A stretch of 64,000 nt of DNA from Progne subis subis (taxonomy: Eukaryota > Chordata > Aves > Passeriformes > Hirundinidae), in NCBI GenBank assembly GCA_022316685.1, contig JAKJHU010000141.1:1233421-1297420 (forward strand), read 5' to 3'. How positions within the stretch are numbered: position 1 is the first letter of the stretch; each line of letters begins with the position of its first letter. A program made the translations under genes and the position numbers. This document shows, one piece after another, positions 1-11,792 of this stretch. The notes under the pieces were generated by a model. It was not told the origin of the DNA. It saw only the letters and a program-made list of their open reading frames with translations, and did not search any database.

Positions 1-323
1 GAGCGAGCCCAAGGCTGAGCCAAGCGAGAGCCCCTCTGCCTGTTTATTTCTTACTTTTTATACATCTGTGGGTCTGGCTGTGGATTGGCTTCTGGAGCTT
101 TCACCCCTCAGCCAATTGGCCAGACCAACTGTCAGTTACAATTGTTTTCAGGTTAGAAATATGCAAACAAAGGACAGGGAATGAAAAACAAAGGAACTGT
201 TTATGTTACATGTGTGAGAAAAGGCAGAAACTGCTCCTAATATTGTACAGTAGCTAAAAGGTCTGACTCCATCTTATGAACAATCAAAAGGCTTTAAAAA
301 ACTCAGAAAAACCAGGGTGACCA
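1..323 (-). mobile_element. LTR family A, copy 1 (cut by window edge)
   Basis: This is an endogenous-retrovirus LTR read on the minus strand. It is homologous along most of its length to the complete plus-strand LTR at 40327-40719, including the stretch around the inverted CCAAT-like and TATA elements. On the minus strand it has a TATA box (57-63) followed by AATAAA (43-48). It begins TGGTCACC at 323, which corresponds to TGTTACCC in the other copy. The 3' end lies outside the window, so its TSD cannot be tested. Confidence 0.85.
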
Positions 324-665
324 TCTTGCCTGTGCAGGGATCCCTTGGAGGGGTTGCTGGCCTCATTGAGGGCTCCAGCAGTGCAGCACAAGCAGGTAAT
401 TACAGAGAGGGAGGGCTTCTTCCACTAACTCCAAGAGAATGTTCAACAGAAGGCTTTTACAAATCTCTCTCACCGTCTTCTCTACGCTGTCGCCAGGGCA
501 ATGCTGATGTTTCACAGCACACAAGTAATGGACAGTCAGGAAGCTGGCAGAGCGTTTTCAGAGCCCTATTTCCTGCCTGTGTGCAGAAGGTGTGAAGGTC
601 TGTGTGCTGTCTGCTCATCCTTCCCCAGAGCTGCCCTTGATTTCTGTCTATTTACCTACTGAAAG
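324..665. other. No recognisable feature
   Basis: Single-copy-looking sequence between two LTRs. A 92-codon open frame here starts inside the LTR boundary, has no domain I recognise and is not supported as a gene. Confidence 0.5.
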
Positions 666-671
666 AAGGAG

Positions 672-1373
672 TGTTGCTGTCCCATCTGGGGTGCCAGTTG
701 TTTCTCTGCACCCAGGGACGGCAGTTTTTGGGGGGCTGCTTGCTGGAGCTTAAATTCCCCACATTCAGGTGGTTTTAGTCTTTTTTGCCCTCTGCAAAGC
801 TCTGAGCCAAACGCAGGAAAAGACGGAGTCTTCAAGGTTACCTGCTTCGTGTTTATTAGTTCTTATCTTACAGTTTTCTCAGTGTCCAGAAGATGTTTGC
901 CGTGGCTCAGACATCTGGCGACTCCCTCTGTCTCTGGGCTGTCCTTATCTTTTATGCTAGTGGTTACGTATTTGATATTTACTCTTTCTTACCAATGTCT
1001 ATCACTGATTACTAAAAAGGTCATCTTTACTCTGACCCAATCCTCACTAAACTACTTTGTGCCAACGTCACTGCAGAAATGGAGTGAGGGAAGGAGAAGG
1101 AAGAAGAAGGAGACAACGCCCCAAATTCTCCATCTTGTCCCCATTCACTTCAATACAAGAAATCCAAACCCACTGTTTTTTCACCCTGTGATATACTAAA
1201 CTACAATCTTTCACACTCTTGTGGCCTGCAATGCTTCCTGCAGTGCAAGAAGCCTCTCCCATGGACTGAGATCAAATCCAGTGTCTCTCTGAGCTCTGGG
1301 CCGGGGTCCCAGACCCCCCTGCCCAGGTCCCTGACCCTCCAGGGCAACCAAAGGAATGCCCTGGACTCCAACA
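672..1373 (-). mobile_element. Solo LTR family B, copy 1
   Basis: The LTR is read on the minus strand, starting TGTTGGAGTCC at 1373. It is near-identical over long stretches to the copies at 2890-3621, 16595-17239 and 38854-39531. AATAAA on the minus strand lies at 852-857. The TATA element near 945-955 is changed to CATAAAA here, whereas the other copies keep TATAAAA. The left boundary is uncertain: the family could begin up to about 40 bp earlier. The flanking hexamers (aaggag/tcggag) match at only four of six positions, so the TSD is not confirmed. Confidence 0.85.
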
Positions 1374-1987
1374 TCGGAGGACGAGTCAAGGCCTCCCTTG
1401 GGTACTAAACCCAAGACTATTTTGCGTAGCTGGAGCTGTGCTGGTGATTTTACAGTTGGTTGACAACTGATGGCTTCATGGAGCCAAAGTGTAACAAATC
1501 TAAGAGGAAGGTTTTTTTCCTGGGAGTAACGCTGCAGCGAGCTCTCCTTGGATGGCTGAGGAGCTGCAGTAGTGGACAGGAAATAAGTAGAGGTTCTCAG
1601 ATGTTCGAGGTCTTGGTCCACTGCTACAAATTGTCTCTGAGGTGTTGTGTTGTGAGGTAGGGTAGAGAGACATTGCCTCACTTGGTGCTGCTTTTCCTCT
1701 TAATCTTCCCCAGCATTTGCTGCTGTTTGATTATAATAATCAAAATCCAAAAATTTAGAGCATTTATCAGCCTGCGGTGATTTCAGCTGACAGCAAGGAT
1801 GAGCTCTGACCCACAGGAAAACCCCAGTGTTCTCTTGCAGAAATGGTCAGCATGCTAATAAAATATCCCAGAGAGCAAAGAGCTCCAGCTGACTCTTGGT
1901 GGGGGGGAGTATCCATGTAAAAACTTCACTTGGTGGGGGGAATGCTGAATCTGAATTGGGATAGCAGAAAATACTGCAGGGCAGGCA
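1374..1987. other. No recognisable feature
   Basis: This lies between two LTRs. A minus-strand open frame of 156 codons runs from here into LTR copy B1, but its C-terminal half is LTR sequence and I recognise no gag, pol or env motif. No polypurine tract is convincing beside the LTR. Confidence 0.5.
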
Positions 1988-2409
1988 CCACACTGTGGGA
2001 GAACAGAGAGAGATGATGCTGGAGGCAATCTTGCCCCTGATACACTGCAGCAGTGTTAATTACCCAGCAGTGGGAACAGCCTTGCCCTCACAGCCGTGGG
2101 TGATAAAAGAGTGAGTGAGTTGGTGCAGTGGTCAGCTGGAGTTTGTTGGTTGTGCTGTGAGGAAGAAGGGACAGGAAGCAGCGAGCTAGAAATGCAGAAA
2201 GAAGAGAGAAGAAGGAGCCAGAGCTGTGTGGGGTTGTTCATGGGACTGCACCTTAGCAAAGGCATGGAAGACTTTTTAAATAACATGGGACTGCAGTGTA
2301 GAGAAGTTATTTTAGGTAACAAGGCACCGACACTTGAAGCCCCCTGAAGTTTTTAAAGAAGCACTCTGGAGTGCTGTGGCCATCTTGACAACGGCTACTG
2401 ACACCACAC
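1988..2409 (+). mobile_element. Solo LTR family F, copy 2, with 6-bp TSD
   Basis: The element body is 1994-2403. It begins TGTGGGAGAAC and ends GGCTACTGACA, and it is flanked by the perfect direct repeat CCACAC (1988-1993 and 2404-2409). A TATA-like GATAAAAG lies at 2102-2109. The segment around 2055-2110 (TGTTAATTACCCA followed by the TATA box) matches the same part of the minisatellite-bearing LTR at 24407-25857. This copy is about 410 bp and lacks the minisatellite, so it shows roughly what the unexpanded LTR looks like. Confidence 0.75.
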
Positions 2410-2879
2410 CAGCCAGGCAGGCTGGAGCTGACAAAGTAGATCCTTATTTCTGAAGAACTGCACGGGCAGATTCGCAGTCCCAAAGTGACCTCAAGCCAGA
2501 AGCGTTTGCGCTGTCAGCCCAGACGTGGTGCTGGAATCATTATCGTGCATTTAGCTCCCTGGCCTTCCAGAGCAACCTCCCCATGGCCATTTATTAACCA
2601 GCAGTAAGGAAAATGCGTTTGCTGGGGTTGGAGCCGGAGTCAGGCTCTGGGCAGAGCTGCTCCAGGCTGAGCTGTGCTGGTCACACAGGATGCTCTGCTG
2701 TGAGCCTGTGCTCCCCTCTGCTCTGCCCACGGGCTGTGTGCAAGCTGGCTGAGCCCACTCTACCCTAACTTCTGGCAGCCTGGTTACCTGGCTGAGTGTT
2801 TGTAGGGTTTGTGCCCAGCTGGGCATCGGGGCTGGGTGGGAGCGACCCCCCAACCTCAGCCACCAGGACAGAGCTGATC
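2410..2879. other. No recognisable feature
   Basis: GC-moderate single-copy-looking DNA between LTR F2 and the nested LTR pair. I see no retroviral coding or primer-binding-site sequence here. Confidence 0.5.
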
Positions 2880-4200
2880 AGCTCTTGTTTGTTTCTGTGC
2901 TCACTCAGGGACAGCACTTGTCGCTGTCCCATCTGGGGGGTGCCAGTTGTTTCTCTGCACCCACAGACAGCAGTTGTTGAGGGGCTGCTTGCTGGAGCTT
3001 AAATTCCCCACATTCAGGTGGTTTTAGAGTCTTTTTTGCCCTCTGCAAAGCTCTGAGCCAAACACAGGAAAAGACAGAGTCTTCAAGGGTACATGCTTCG
3101 TTTATTAGTTCTTATCTTACAATTTTCACAGTGTCCAGAAGATGTTTGCCGTGGCTCGGACATCTGGTGACTCCCCCCGTCCCAGGGCTGTCCTTATCTT
3201 TTATACTAATTGCTACGTATTTGATATTTACTATTTCCTACCAATGTCTATCACTATTACTAAAAAGGTCATCTTTACTCTGACCCAATCCTCACTAACT
3301 ACTTTGTGCCAACGTCACTGCAGAAATGGAGTGAGGGAAGGAGAAGGAAGAAGAAGGAGACAACGCCCCAAATTCTCCATCTTGTCCTCATTCACTTCAA
3401 TACAAGAAATCCAAACCCACTGTTTTTCTCACCCTGTGATATACTAAACTACAATCTTTCACACTCTTGTGGCCTGCAATGCTTCCTGCAGTGCAAGAAG
3501 CCTCTCCCATGGACTGAAATCAAATCCAGTGTCTCTCTGAGCTCTGGGCTGGGGTCTCAGAGCCCCCTGCCCAGGTCCCTGACCCTCCAGGGCAACCAAA
3601 GGAATGCCCTGGACTCCAACACTTGTTGGTTTTTTATCATCTTTTCTGCTAGAGCTGGGATTGAATGCTCGAGAGACGGTGTTCTGTGTTCGGACTCGGG
3701 TGTTTATTAATTCTTATCTATGTTACAGTCTCACAAGATGTGAGTTCTAGCTAACAAAGTGAAAAATGGCCTCTGTATCTTTCTGTACAAGGCCTTTTAA
3801 GGAAAAAACTGTCCAATTAAGAAATTACACCTAAATTATTTTTACTTTTAACCCAATAACCAACCACCCATGGCCCACAATGCGCAGTTTTCTACCCAGT
3901 TACAAAATCCCAGCCAGACCCATGAAGAGGAAGGTGAAAAGAAGGATTAGCCTATGCCCTGAACCTCCATTTTGTTTTCTATATCTTTTAGTATATTCCA
4001 AACCCTTAAAATCTAAGTTCTGCACCCTGTGATATCACACACTTCTATTCAAACTCCACACCCACAATCCCAGTGCTGTAATTCAATTTTGGGAGCTGTT
4101 CCACTGGCCTCAGGTCAGACGCAGCCGTTTGCTTTGGGGGTCAGCGCCTGTGAGCACAGAAAGCCTGAAATCCTCAGTGCCCAGGGTTCCAACAAGCTCT
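2880..4200 (-). mobile_element. Solo LTR family C, interrupted by an LTR B insertion
   Basis: This older LTR is split by a younger one. Its body is 2886-2889 (only TGTT) plus 3628-4194. Joined, it starts TGTTGG and ends CCAACA on the plus strand, perfect six-base inverted ends. Its own TSD is AGCTCT at 2880-2885 and 4195-4200. AATAAA on the minus strand is at 3703-3708, so it reads on minus. Part of it (a CACCCTGTGATAT segment near 4025) resembles family B, suggesting related lineages. Without the insertion it is about 571 bp. Confidence 0.85.
2884..3627 (-). mobile_element. Solo LTR family B, copy 2, with 6-bp TSD
   Basis: The body is 2890-3621, beginning TGTTTCTG and ending CCAACA on the plus strand. 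It is flanked by the perfect repeat CTTGTT (2884-2889 and 3622-3627). The minus strand carries TATAAAAG (complement of 3198-3207) and AATAAA (complement of 3101-3106). Its target was the first bases of LTR C, so the TSD is made from the junction of LTR C's own TSD and its terminal TGTT. It is very similar to copy 1, consistent with recent activity of the family. Confidence 0.9.
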
Positions 4201-4929
4201 CACACAGCTGGAAATCCATCCTTATCTGTGGGTGGGCTGGAGGGAAGGAGATCATCCGGGGGTTTGTGTGGATGTGAGGCAGGACAGATGCCCAGCCCTT
4301 GTGTCCTCTGCTCCTGCCATGCCTGAGGAATTGGCTCTGCCTGGCAGCATCACCCACCGCTGCTGTTCCTCCCCTCCCTGATGGCTCATTGTCACCTCGC
4401 ATAACTCCGGCTCCTGAGGAAGGCTGGGAGGCTGACACAGTGAATGGATCATTACCTGTAATAATCAGCAATTTAGAAATTTGCCTCTAAGGAAAGTGTT
4501 TGGCTGTCTTGTTTGTTGGGGGGGAAAAAAAAAAAAAAAAGTGATAATTTCTGTAATTGGAAATCTGTTTTCACTCAGGGTAAGGGGATTTTCACGCTGA
4601 AATCGCTGTCATTTAATTCTCACAGCATCTTTGTAATTTGTTACGGGTTTAATTGCTGTTTAGAGGAAACATTGCAGAGCAGAAAAATAGAGTTCAGATT
4701 TTTTTTTTCCCCCGTTTCTTTTTCTTCTTAGATTACTCACTGTAAAATGCAAATAGGAAATATGGAATGAATAGGAAACTTCGAAGCAAACCCGCTGAGA
4801 TTATGTAGAACTTAATGCAAGGCAGCAAAGAGTCAACAGTAATAAATGATTATGTAAGGATTATTAAATCTTAATTTAATATTCATACAACCCGCATCCG
4901 CAATTTTTTTTTTTTTTTTAATCTAATTG
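4201..4929. other. No gene; simple A and T runs
   Basis: Contains a G7A16 run at about 4518-4540 and a T run at 4903-4919. The rest is AT-rich single-copy-looking sequence with no feature I can support. Confidence 0.5.
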
Positions 4930-5590
4930 GACAGTGTTCTATGACTGTGAGGCAAAAATGATGATCCCAAACTCATAGCTGGTCTGATAAATGGAGATAT
5001 CATTAGCAATATGAAGTAGGTGATCATGACTTCTCTCTTTTTCATAAATTACACTAAATAACCATAATGCCGCAATTTAGCGGTCCAAAGTTCATCCTAT
5101 TCAGCAGGCCATCCATAGTCAACAGTTTAAAGAAAGGGGACCTGCTGAGAAAATGGTGGTCTAATCAGATGCCATAAAATCTGGCTGATCAGATGAGCCC
5201 CATTTTCTTTTTTTGTAAGGAGATCCTAATGAAGCAGAGCATTGAGGGGATTCACAACTTTTGTTCCTCCATTTGATTATTCAGGTTGGCTGCACCAAGT
5301 TCCAAACTAAGCAAGCGGGGTCTAATCCTCTGGGCTGTTTGCATACACGCTGTGTTTTACAGGAGACTTATTAAATCCCACTTTGCCAGCCCCCCAAATT
5401 GTGTGCGACTTATCTCCAGTCCAAATGATCAAAACACTGAGAGATGCAGCAAATCAAACCCGGCAATCGAGGAGGAATCTGCTATTATTGTCTGCTCCCT
5501 GCCTGCTGGCTAATTTACCAAGCATGGCAAAAATGAAAAGTACTTCACACCGCGGGCTTCATGAATATCTAAAGTGGCGCTGAGGAGAGG
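4930..5590. promoter_or_regulatory. Candidate conserved non-coding block
   Basis: A repeat-free block of balanced composition, closed to long open frames. It is dense in homeodomain-like and POU/TCF-like words: a GATAAATGGAGATATC segment at about 4986, TTTGCATA at about 5338, and several ATTA/TAAT and TGATCA words. The texture resembles avian developmental-enhancer clusters. Conservation is inferred from texture only; no alignment was available. Confidence 0.35.
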
Positions 5591-7534
5591 GGATGCTGGC
5601 TGCCTGCTCAGCCAAAGGTTAAACTTCCAAAGTTTGGGCTTCTCCTTGGTTATAACCAAACCCTCCAATGACATTTGAGGTAATAAAAGTTCAGCAGCTC
5701 GCCCGTTCCTGTCCCGTTGCGGGCATGGCAGCTTCGATTTGGCTGCCTAAAACACACACTTTCTTTAGAAAAATAGGTGGTGCTTTCCCTTTTGCTTGCA
5801 TTTAAGTGGGGAAACTCTTTAATTTCTTCCCTTCCCTGTAGCCGCCGTGTATTCTCGGTATCTTTGTGTTGCCCACGGCTGGGAATTGCTCCCTCACAGG
5901 GAATGTGGGGCTGGATGGCAGCAGCCCCACGGAAAGCTCAGTGCAGTCAATTTTTTGTTGAAGTCTGAGCCTGCCAAGGGCTGCTTTGAGAAGTGCTGAG
6001 CTCCTGCCCTCCCCAGCAATGGAACCGAACCGCGGATCCCCCGCTTGCTGTCACAGGGAGTCGGAAAATTGTCGGAAAATTTCGCAGCAGTTTTCCTGCA
6101 AGAAACCTCCCACGGATACAGACCTGTGGCTCCTCGTCCTCTTTTCAGAGCCTTGCTGCAAGGCTTTGGCAGGGCTGTTTGTCAGAAGTGCTCAGCACAA
6201 ACAAGCGCTGGTTTTGTTCTGCGAGCGGTGAAATCGGTGCGAAGGTGCAATGAGCCAAACACGCTCCTGGGAGGGATGGCCTCTGCCCAGGGTTTTTTAT
6301 TTTTCTTTTTTTTTTTTCCTGATTACAGATGCAGCAGGATCCCTCTGCAGCCTTAGACAAGAAGGGAAATTCCTGCAGGAATCCCAGCTCCAGCGCTGTG
6401 CTAAACAAAAGGAGAGCCTGCTGCCTGCCATGCCGCTGCTCCAAATAAATCCCCGGCGGTGACAATTGTCCAAAGAAAGCTCAAGCAGCTGTTTGAGTTG
6501 GGACCATTTTCCCTGCAGCCTTGCTTTGGTTTGTTCCATCGAGGAAGTTTCTGGTATCAAATATCTCCGTGTTTATTGCTGCCTCCTGACACCTGTAAGC
6601 ACTTTTGCACGTGAGCACATTAATTCATGCCGAGCTCTCTGCCAAACTGAGCTCACTGCGTTGGACACTGCACGTCCTTCAGAGTAGTCGTTGCTTTTTT
6701 TAAAATTTTCTTCAGCATTTCTTCCCATTTCAGACCTTTGGAGGACAGTTTCTGTTCATGCTTTCACCTTGTAACATGCCTCGCTTTAATTTTCTGCACC
6801 GACTGTCGGGAAGCCAAAATTCCTGTCGCAGCTTTACCTCCTTTAACCACTGCTCTGACGACTTCCCCCAGAGCTTTTTCCTCATCCTCCCCTGTGAGCA
6901 GCTGACCCCCTGCCTTTTCTCAGCCCCTGCAAGCCCAGGTTCTCCCACAGCTCTGCTGTTCTATCAGGCAGCTCCGTGGGTGTGCAGTGCCCTCCCCACA
7001 CCGGGCTGCAGAACCGTCTCTGTGCTCACCTGCACTCAACGGCTCCAAAACTTCCAGAAGAAAACAGTCCCAGAGGGAAACAATGGGAAAGGCTGATGTT
7101 TGCCTGCCTTGGCTCTCCTGAAGCCTCACCTGGCTCTGCAGGTATCTGTGTTTTACCCACATCTCCCCAGCTGTAACTGGGGTTCAGTGAGCGTGGCTCC
7201 AGTGGCAGATGCTCCCAGGCATTAGAACTTTGCAGAGATCACCACTGCCCTGATTCACCAGCAGAGCTGTCCACAGGAGCACCTCCAGGGCAGCTTTGGG
7301 TCAACCAAGCCTGGGAGTGTTTAAACCCTTCCAGAGAACCTGGTTAGTTCTGGCTGGAGCATCTTTGGAGGCAAACATGCTGAGTGGTGCTGCTGGGGCT
7401 GAGGGGAGGTGACCTTTGGCAGATGGTGTTGCAGAGATGCTCGGGGGCAGGCTGAAGAGCAGGAACCTTTTCCATGAAATTGTCATGTAGAGCATGATTT
7501 TCCTGTCTGGATATGTTTACGCCACAAAAAGGAA
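5591..7534. other. No recognisable gene
   Basis: Mixed single-copy-looking sequence with a short T run near 6300-6320. Several short open frames overlap on both strands with no domain or splice pattern that I would defend. Confidence 0.5.
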
Positions 7535-7567
7535 TTTTTTTTTTTTTATTTTTTTTTTTTTTTTTTA
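7535..7567. repeat. Poly(T) tract
   Basis: An almost pure T run interrupted by a single A. There is no recognisable retroposon beside it. Confidence 0.9.
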
Positions 7568-7870
7568 ATTTTCCAGTTTGCGACTGCTGCATAAGCGATT
7601 GTGTCGTCCACCACATAAATCAGTATAATTTGTATGGCAAAATTCTACTTTTAAAATTCCCCCTGCACAGGAAAGCACAGATTGCCACTCTCTCGAGGCA
7701 GAAGCTGTTTTCTATACACGCTGTTTAGAGCTGTAAACTTTGAGGGCTGTAGATATTGAGGTCATAAAAATAATTAATAACGTTGACTAATCTACTCTCT
7801 ACCTGCACAGGAGAAGGAAATATTCAATAAATAATATTCTTGAAAATCACTTAAGAGCTAGGCTGTGTGT
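7568..7870. promoter_or_regulatory. Candidate AT-rich regulatory block
   Basis: Repeat-free AT-rich sequence with clustered TAAT, ATAATTAATAA and AATAATATT words. Low-confidence candidate based on composition alone. Confidence 0.2.
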
Positions 7871-10759
7871 ATATAACAGAAAGAGAAACACTTTTCTAAT
7901 TCTCAGTAATGTGATTTTTTTGTGGGAAAGGAGGAGAGCTAAGTGAAAGGGAAATGATCAACAACTGCGTTTTGAGGGCAAGAGATTGCTCTGATCTGCA
8001 CTACTCATTTTTTAGAGCTCTAGCAGAGCAGGGATTTGTTTACTCACAGAGACTTTGGTTGAAACGTGCTCAGCTAAAGTATTTTGTGTGTGCCTGATTG
8101 CCAAAGCCCTGCGATTTGTGGCCTGCTAATCCCAGTGACACCATCCCTACACCAGAGCCAAGCATTTCAGGAGAAATCACATCCTTTGCCACCCTTTGTC
8201 ATCCCAAAAATCGTGGAATGGACTAGTTGTGAGCAGGTGAGTTGCTGCCCTTTCTCCTCTCCGTTATACTCACAGAGGGAATTCTCATCACATTTCTCTG
8301 CAATGGTTGTGGTCACCTGAAAGCACCGGGATATCATAGATTTTGTAATTACCAGGATCTCCAGGGCACTGAGTGTTGTTCAGATTTATGTCACTCAAAC
8401 GCAGCTGTTAATGGTATTGAAATATTCCTAATTTTTATCGAGTCACATTACACGTGCTGGGATGGAAAGGCTTGTACCATCCTCTGTTTGCTCAGCACCT
8501 CTCCCCTTGGATAAACACGATATCCTGACAGTTCCCGGTGTCAAAGGAATGGTTGATTAATGACTTCCAGGCTGTGGTTGCATCAGAGAGTGCTGGATTG
8601 CCTGATCTCCCTCTCACTCCTGCTCTATGCACATTCAGCCCTTTAAAATATGAATGTTTCATCTCTAATTTGAACAAACCAAACCCAGAGCTGCGAGAGG
8701 GCGATCAGGGGCTCCCCACCTGGAAGCTCCACGTCAGGTGGCCTGAGTCTGTCCCAGTGTTAAACATTCCCCAGGCTCCCAATTCCCCTTTTGTCAGACC
8801 CAAAGTGTTTTAAGCCCAGCATCTGGGCTGGGGGCTGCCTGCCATGAGTGCCATCTTCACTAGGGAAGATATAGGATTTTTAAATTTTTCATTTTTTTTC
8901 TTTGTAGGTCAGGTGCTGCTGTGCTGCTTGAGCGTCCAGGCATAGCCAGGAAAAGTTTGTTAAGGCTGCTTTAACGAGCTCTACACGAGATTCTGCTGCT
9001 GACGAGCTGGAAAGAATGGCCTTAAGATTATACTTCCAAGGTAAAATATTTTCCCTCCTGTGATGTTGCGTACTCGGGGTTTTATTTCATTTTTTTTTTT
9101 TCTCTTAAAAACCAAAACAAAACAACAAAACCAGCAACTCAACACCACAAAAGAGACACACACATGTTCAGGCCTCCGCAGGTTTAGGCTGATGCTTTAC
9201 TTGAAATAACACTTTATTGGTGCTCAGGATTCCCCGATTTCCAAGGAGAAAAGCTGATTATCTTCGGAGGCAGCCTTATAGAGAAGAGCAGACCCCCACC
9301 AGCCTTCCGCTCCAGACTGGATCAATGCAGAGAAGTGCTCTTTGATGGACTTTCAGGCCCTGTGATCTCCCAGCCCTGGGGGTTTAAAGGATGAGCATAT
9401 CAATCCAGGACCACTGAACTGCATTTCCATTGCATGAGGGCTCCTCCTCCTGGCTTTGTCCCGGCAAACCCGGCTCCTCCTACTTTTGTCACTATTCTTT
9501 CATGCTTTGTTTAGCAAACACAAAAAAAGCTTTGTTTGTTGCTGGGTCTTTTTTTTTTTTTTTTTTTTTAAGCCTCGCATAAAACAGTTTAAAGTGCCGT
9601 AATGCTGTGTACCTGTGATCACCTTCAGGGTCAAAATCAGTTTACAACAGATTAACCTATTTATCTTCCCCCCACACCTCACCCCTGGCTTATGATTTGC
9701 ACAAGTACAAGTTGTTGTTCTGATGAGCACAGTCTTCCTACTTCATTCTGAACTCTGACTTTGTAAGAATCTCCGACTCCGAGGTTTTCCCTGGGAACAG
9801 CCTTCTAGAAGACAGCACATGTGCGCCCTCCTTTCTTTCCTGCTGTCGTCCCGCTGTGTTTCAGCATTCTGAGCAAGAAGAAAACTGGTCACATGTAATT
9901 TGTGGAAGTTTGGGTAGCACTGGTGCGATTATTTTGCTTGCCTTAATAGTTAGCATTAAAAATGTGTGTACCTAAGTTTATTTAATTTTATTTTATTTAG
10001 CTGTAAGGCTTATTACAGATACTTGGTTATAGATTCTATTTCTGGCATCATCTCCCTCTAAAACAAACCAACGAAGTCCATTCTCTGTGATATTTCCCCA
10101 TCTGCCCGCTGCTTTGGAGCAGATCGTACCTGAGTCTTGAAGTGAGAAATGCTCACCAAGCACTCTACTTCTCTCGTCAATGAAATAACTCAGTAGCAGA
10201 ACAGATTCTTCGTTACCTGCATTCTTTAAAGCCACTGCCCCTGGAAAAGGGCACGGTCCACGGGAGAACAAACCTGTATTTATTCCATTTAACCTGGGAG
10301 CAGCGGTGCAGGCGATGCGGTTCACACCCTGCCCCCCGAGGAGTGTGAGCACACACTTAACGAACCCAGGGAATCAAACAGCTCCCCAAAACTGCTCTGA
10401 GGGAAAGGCTGGCTGATGCTGTCTGGCCACATCTCACCCCAAGCCACCTGGAGATGATCCTGAGAGTGCCATTAGATGAAATTGTGGAGTAATGCTTCGC
10501 CTGGGAGAATCTGGTGTTTGGGCAGGGGATGACTTCCTACAGGGCTCCTTTCTGAATTACTTCATAGGTTTTTCCATAATGGAGCCTTCAAAATCCTAAT
10601 GGGATCAAGCAGATCGTACCTGGAGTCCTCAGGCTGTTGAAGTCAAACTGGTTCTCCAGTTTCCCCCAAAAAAAGAAGTCGCCTCCTCTACTCCAGGAAT
10701 CCCCTACACAATTCCTGTGCTAAAAAGGACAGAACTACAGTCCTGTGCTGACCTTTCAG
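7871..10759. other. No recognisable gene; one poly(T) tract
   Basis: Single-copy-looking DNA. A T run lies at 9549-9569 and a shorter one near 9091-9101. No exon, RNA gene or transposon end is evident. Confidence 0.5.
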
Positions 10760-10918
10760 TATTTTGGGGCTATATTTCCAGTGTTTTGAAATCACCTGAT
10801 CTATATTTTGGTTAGTATGGTGTTTTCAGTCACCTTCTCTTCCAACTTTTTTTTTCATGAGTAAACTAAATCTGCTCAAACCACGAGTCCGTGCTCTGCC
10901 AGACCCCAGCCCCAGCGC
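10760..10918 (+). repeat. Inverted repeat 1, left arm
   Basis: The reverse complement of 15696-15857 matches this arm closely, best between about 10781 and 10905. Shared segments include GTGTTTTGAAATCACC, GGTTAGTATGGTGTT and GTGCTCTGCCAGACCC in the same order. A few substitutions and small indels separate the arms, which lie about 4.8 kb apart. It may be a local inverted duplication or two copies of an unrecognised dispersed repeat. Confidence 0.85.
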
Positions 10919-11792
10919 ACTGCTACTGCCTGTGTCCTGCTGGAGGACACTGACCCTAAAGCAGGGCAAGATCCCAGCAGCAGGGGCTGAAAACTCGTGC
11001 TGTGCAGTGTGCTGGCCTTGGAAACTTGTGCCAAGAGCTGCCTTTTCTGAGCAGGCCAGGCAGGGGCTGGGGTGGTGCCACGTTCTGCCTCAGCCAAGCC
11101 CCAGGCTACTGCCAGGCGTGGAGAGAGCTCTTGGAGCCCTGATGGATGGGCTGATCCTAATGGACTCACTGGAGCACTTGGCTTTTATTGATCCCTGTGC
11201 TTGTCCTATTTCCCAGAGCTGCGCCAGCGAGAGGGAAACGTCCTGAAGTGGGTCAGTCCTCTCTGAGGCTGAGCAGGGCCAGCCCTTCCCAGCTCAGACT
11301 GATGCTCAGAATTGAGCATTTGCTGAGGGTACAAGCACCGTTTAAGCTCCCAGCCTCGATGTAAGAGGAGATTTTTATTCTGTGCTTGCAGCTCTGCAGT
11401 CCTGGCACTTACTGACCCCAGAGGGGGCTGCCTTGGGTACAAAAGTCATGCACCAAAAGGCAGGGGGTTACTGAATTAACTGTTTTCTGAACATGAGAAT
11501 AATAATGAGCACAAAATGATGGGGGCTGGCTGTGAGAGAGAATAGGAGCAGGGATTTTGGGGTACAGGACCAGCAGGTCTCAGGTTGGCTCAGCCATCCT
11601 TGGCTGTCTTCTGCATAATCACATTTCTCTCAAGTGTGAAGAGAGAGGGAGAATTGGTGAAGCAAATAAAGACAAAGAGCCAGCAACTCACGAGCTGCAT
11701 GAATTCACTGCCTCCACTGTGTCACCCATTCGCAGCAGGACTTCTTGGCTAAATCGAATTTGGCAAGGCTGAGGCTGGGGTAAGCCAGGCCA
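10919..11792. other. No recognisable gene
   Basis: GC-moderate sequence with overlapping short open frames on both strands (129 and 97 codons), neither of which I recognise. No repeat boundary was identified. Confidence 0.45.

Noticed and set aside
1211..1681. A 156-codon minus-strand open frame as an ERV remnant
   Set aside because: Half is LTR sequence and the remainder has no recognisable gag, pro, pol or env motif.
672..3621. LTR copies B1 and B2 as the two LTRs of one provirus
   Set aside because: B2 has its own perfect TSD within LTR C, and an unrelated solo LTR (F2) with its own TSD lies between them. There is no primer-binding site beside B2 and no viral coding sequence in between.
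7220..7480. Possible diverged CR1 fragment
   Set aside because: Only loose word similarity; none of the diagnostic 3'-end phrases is present.
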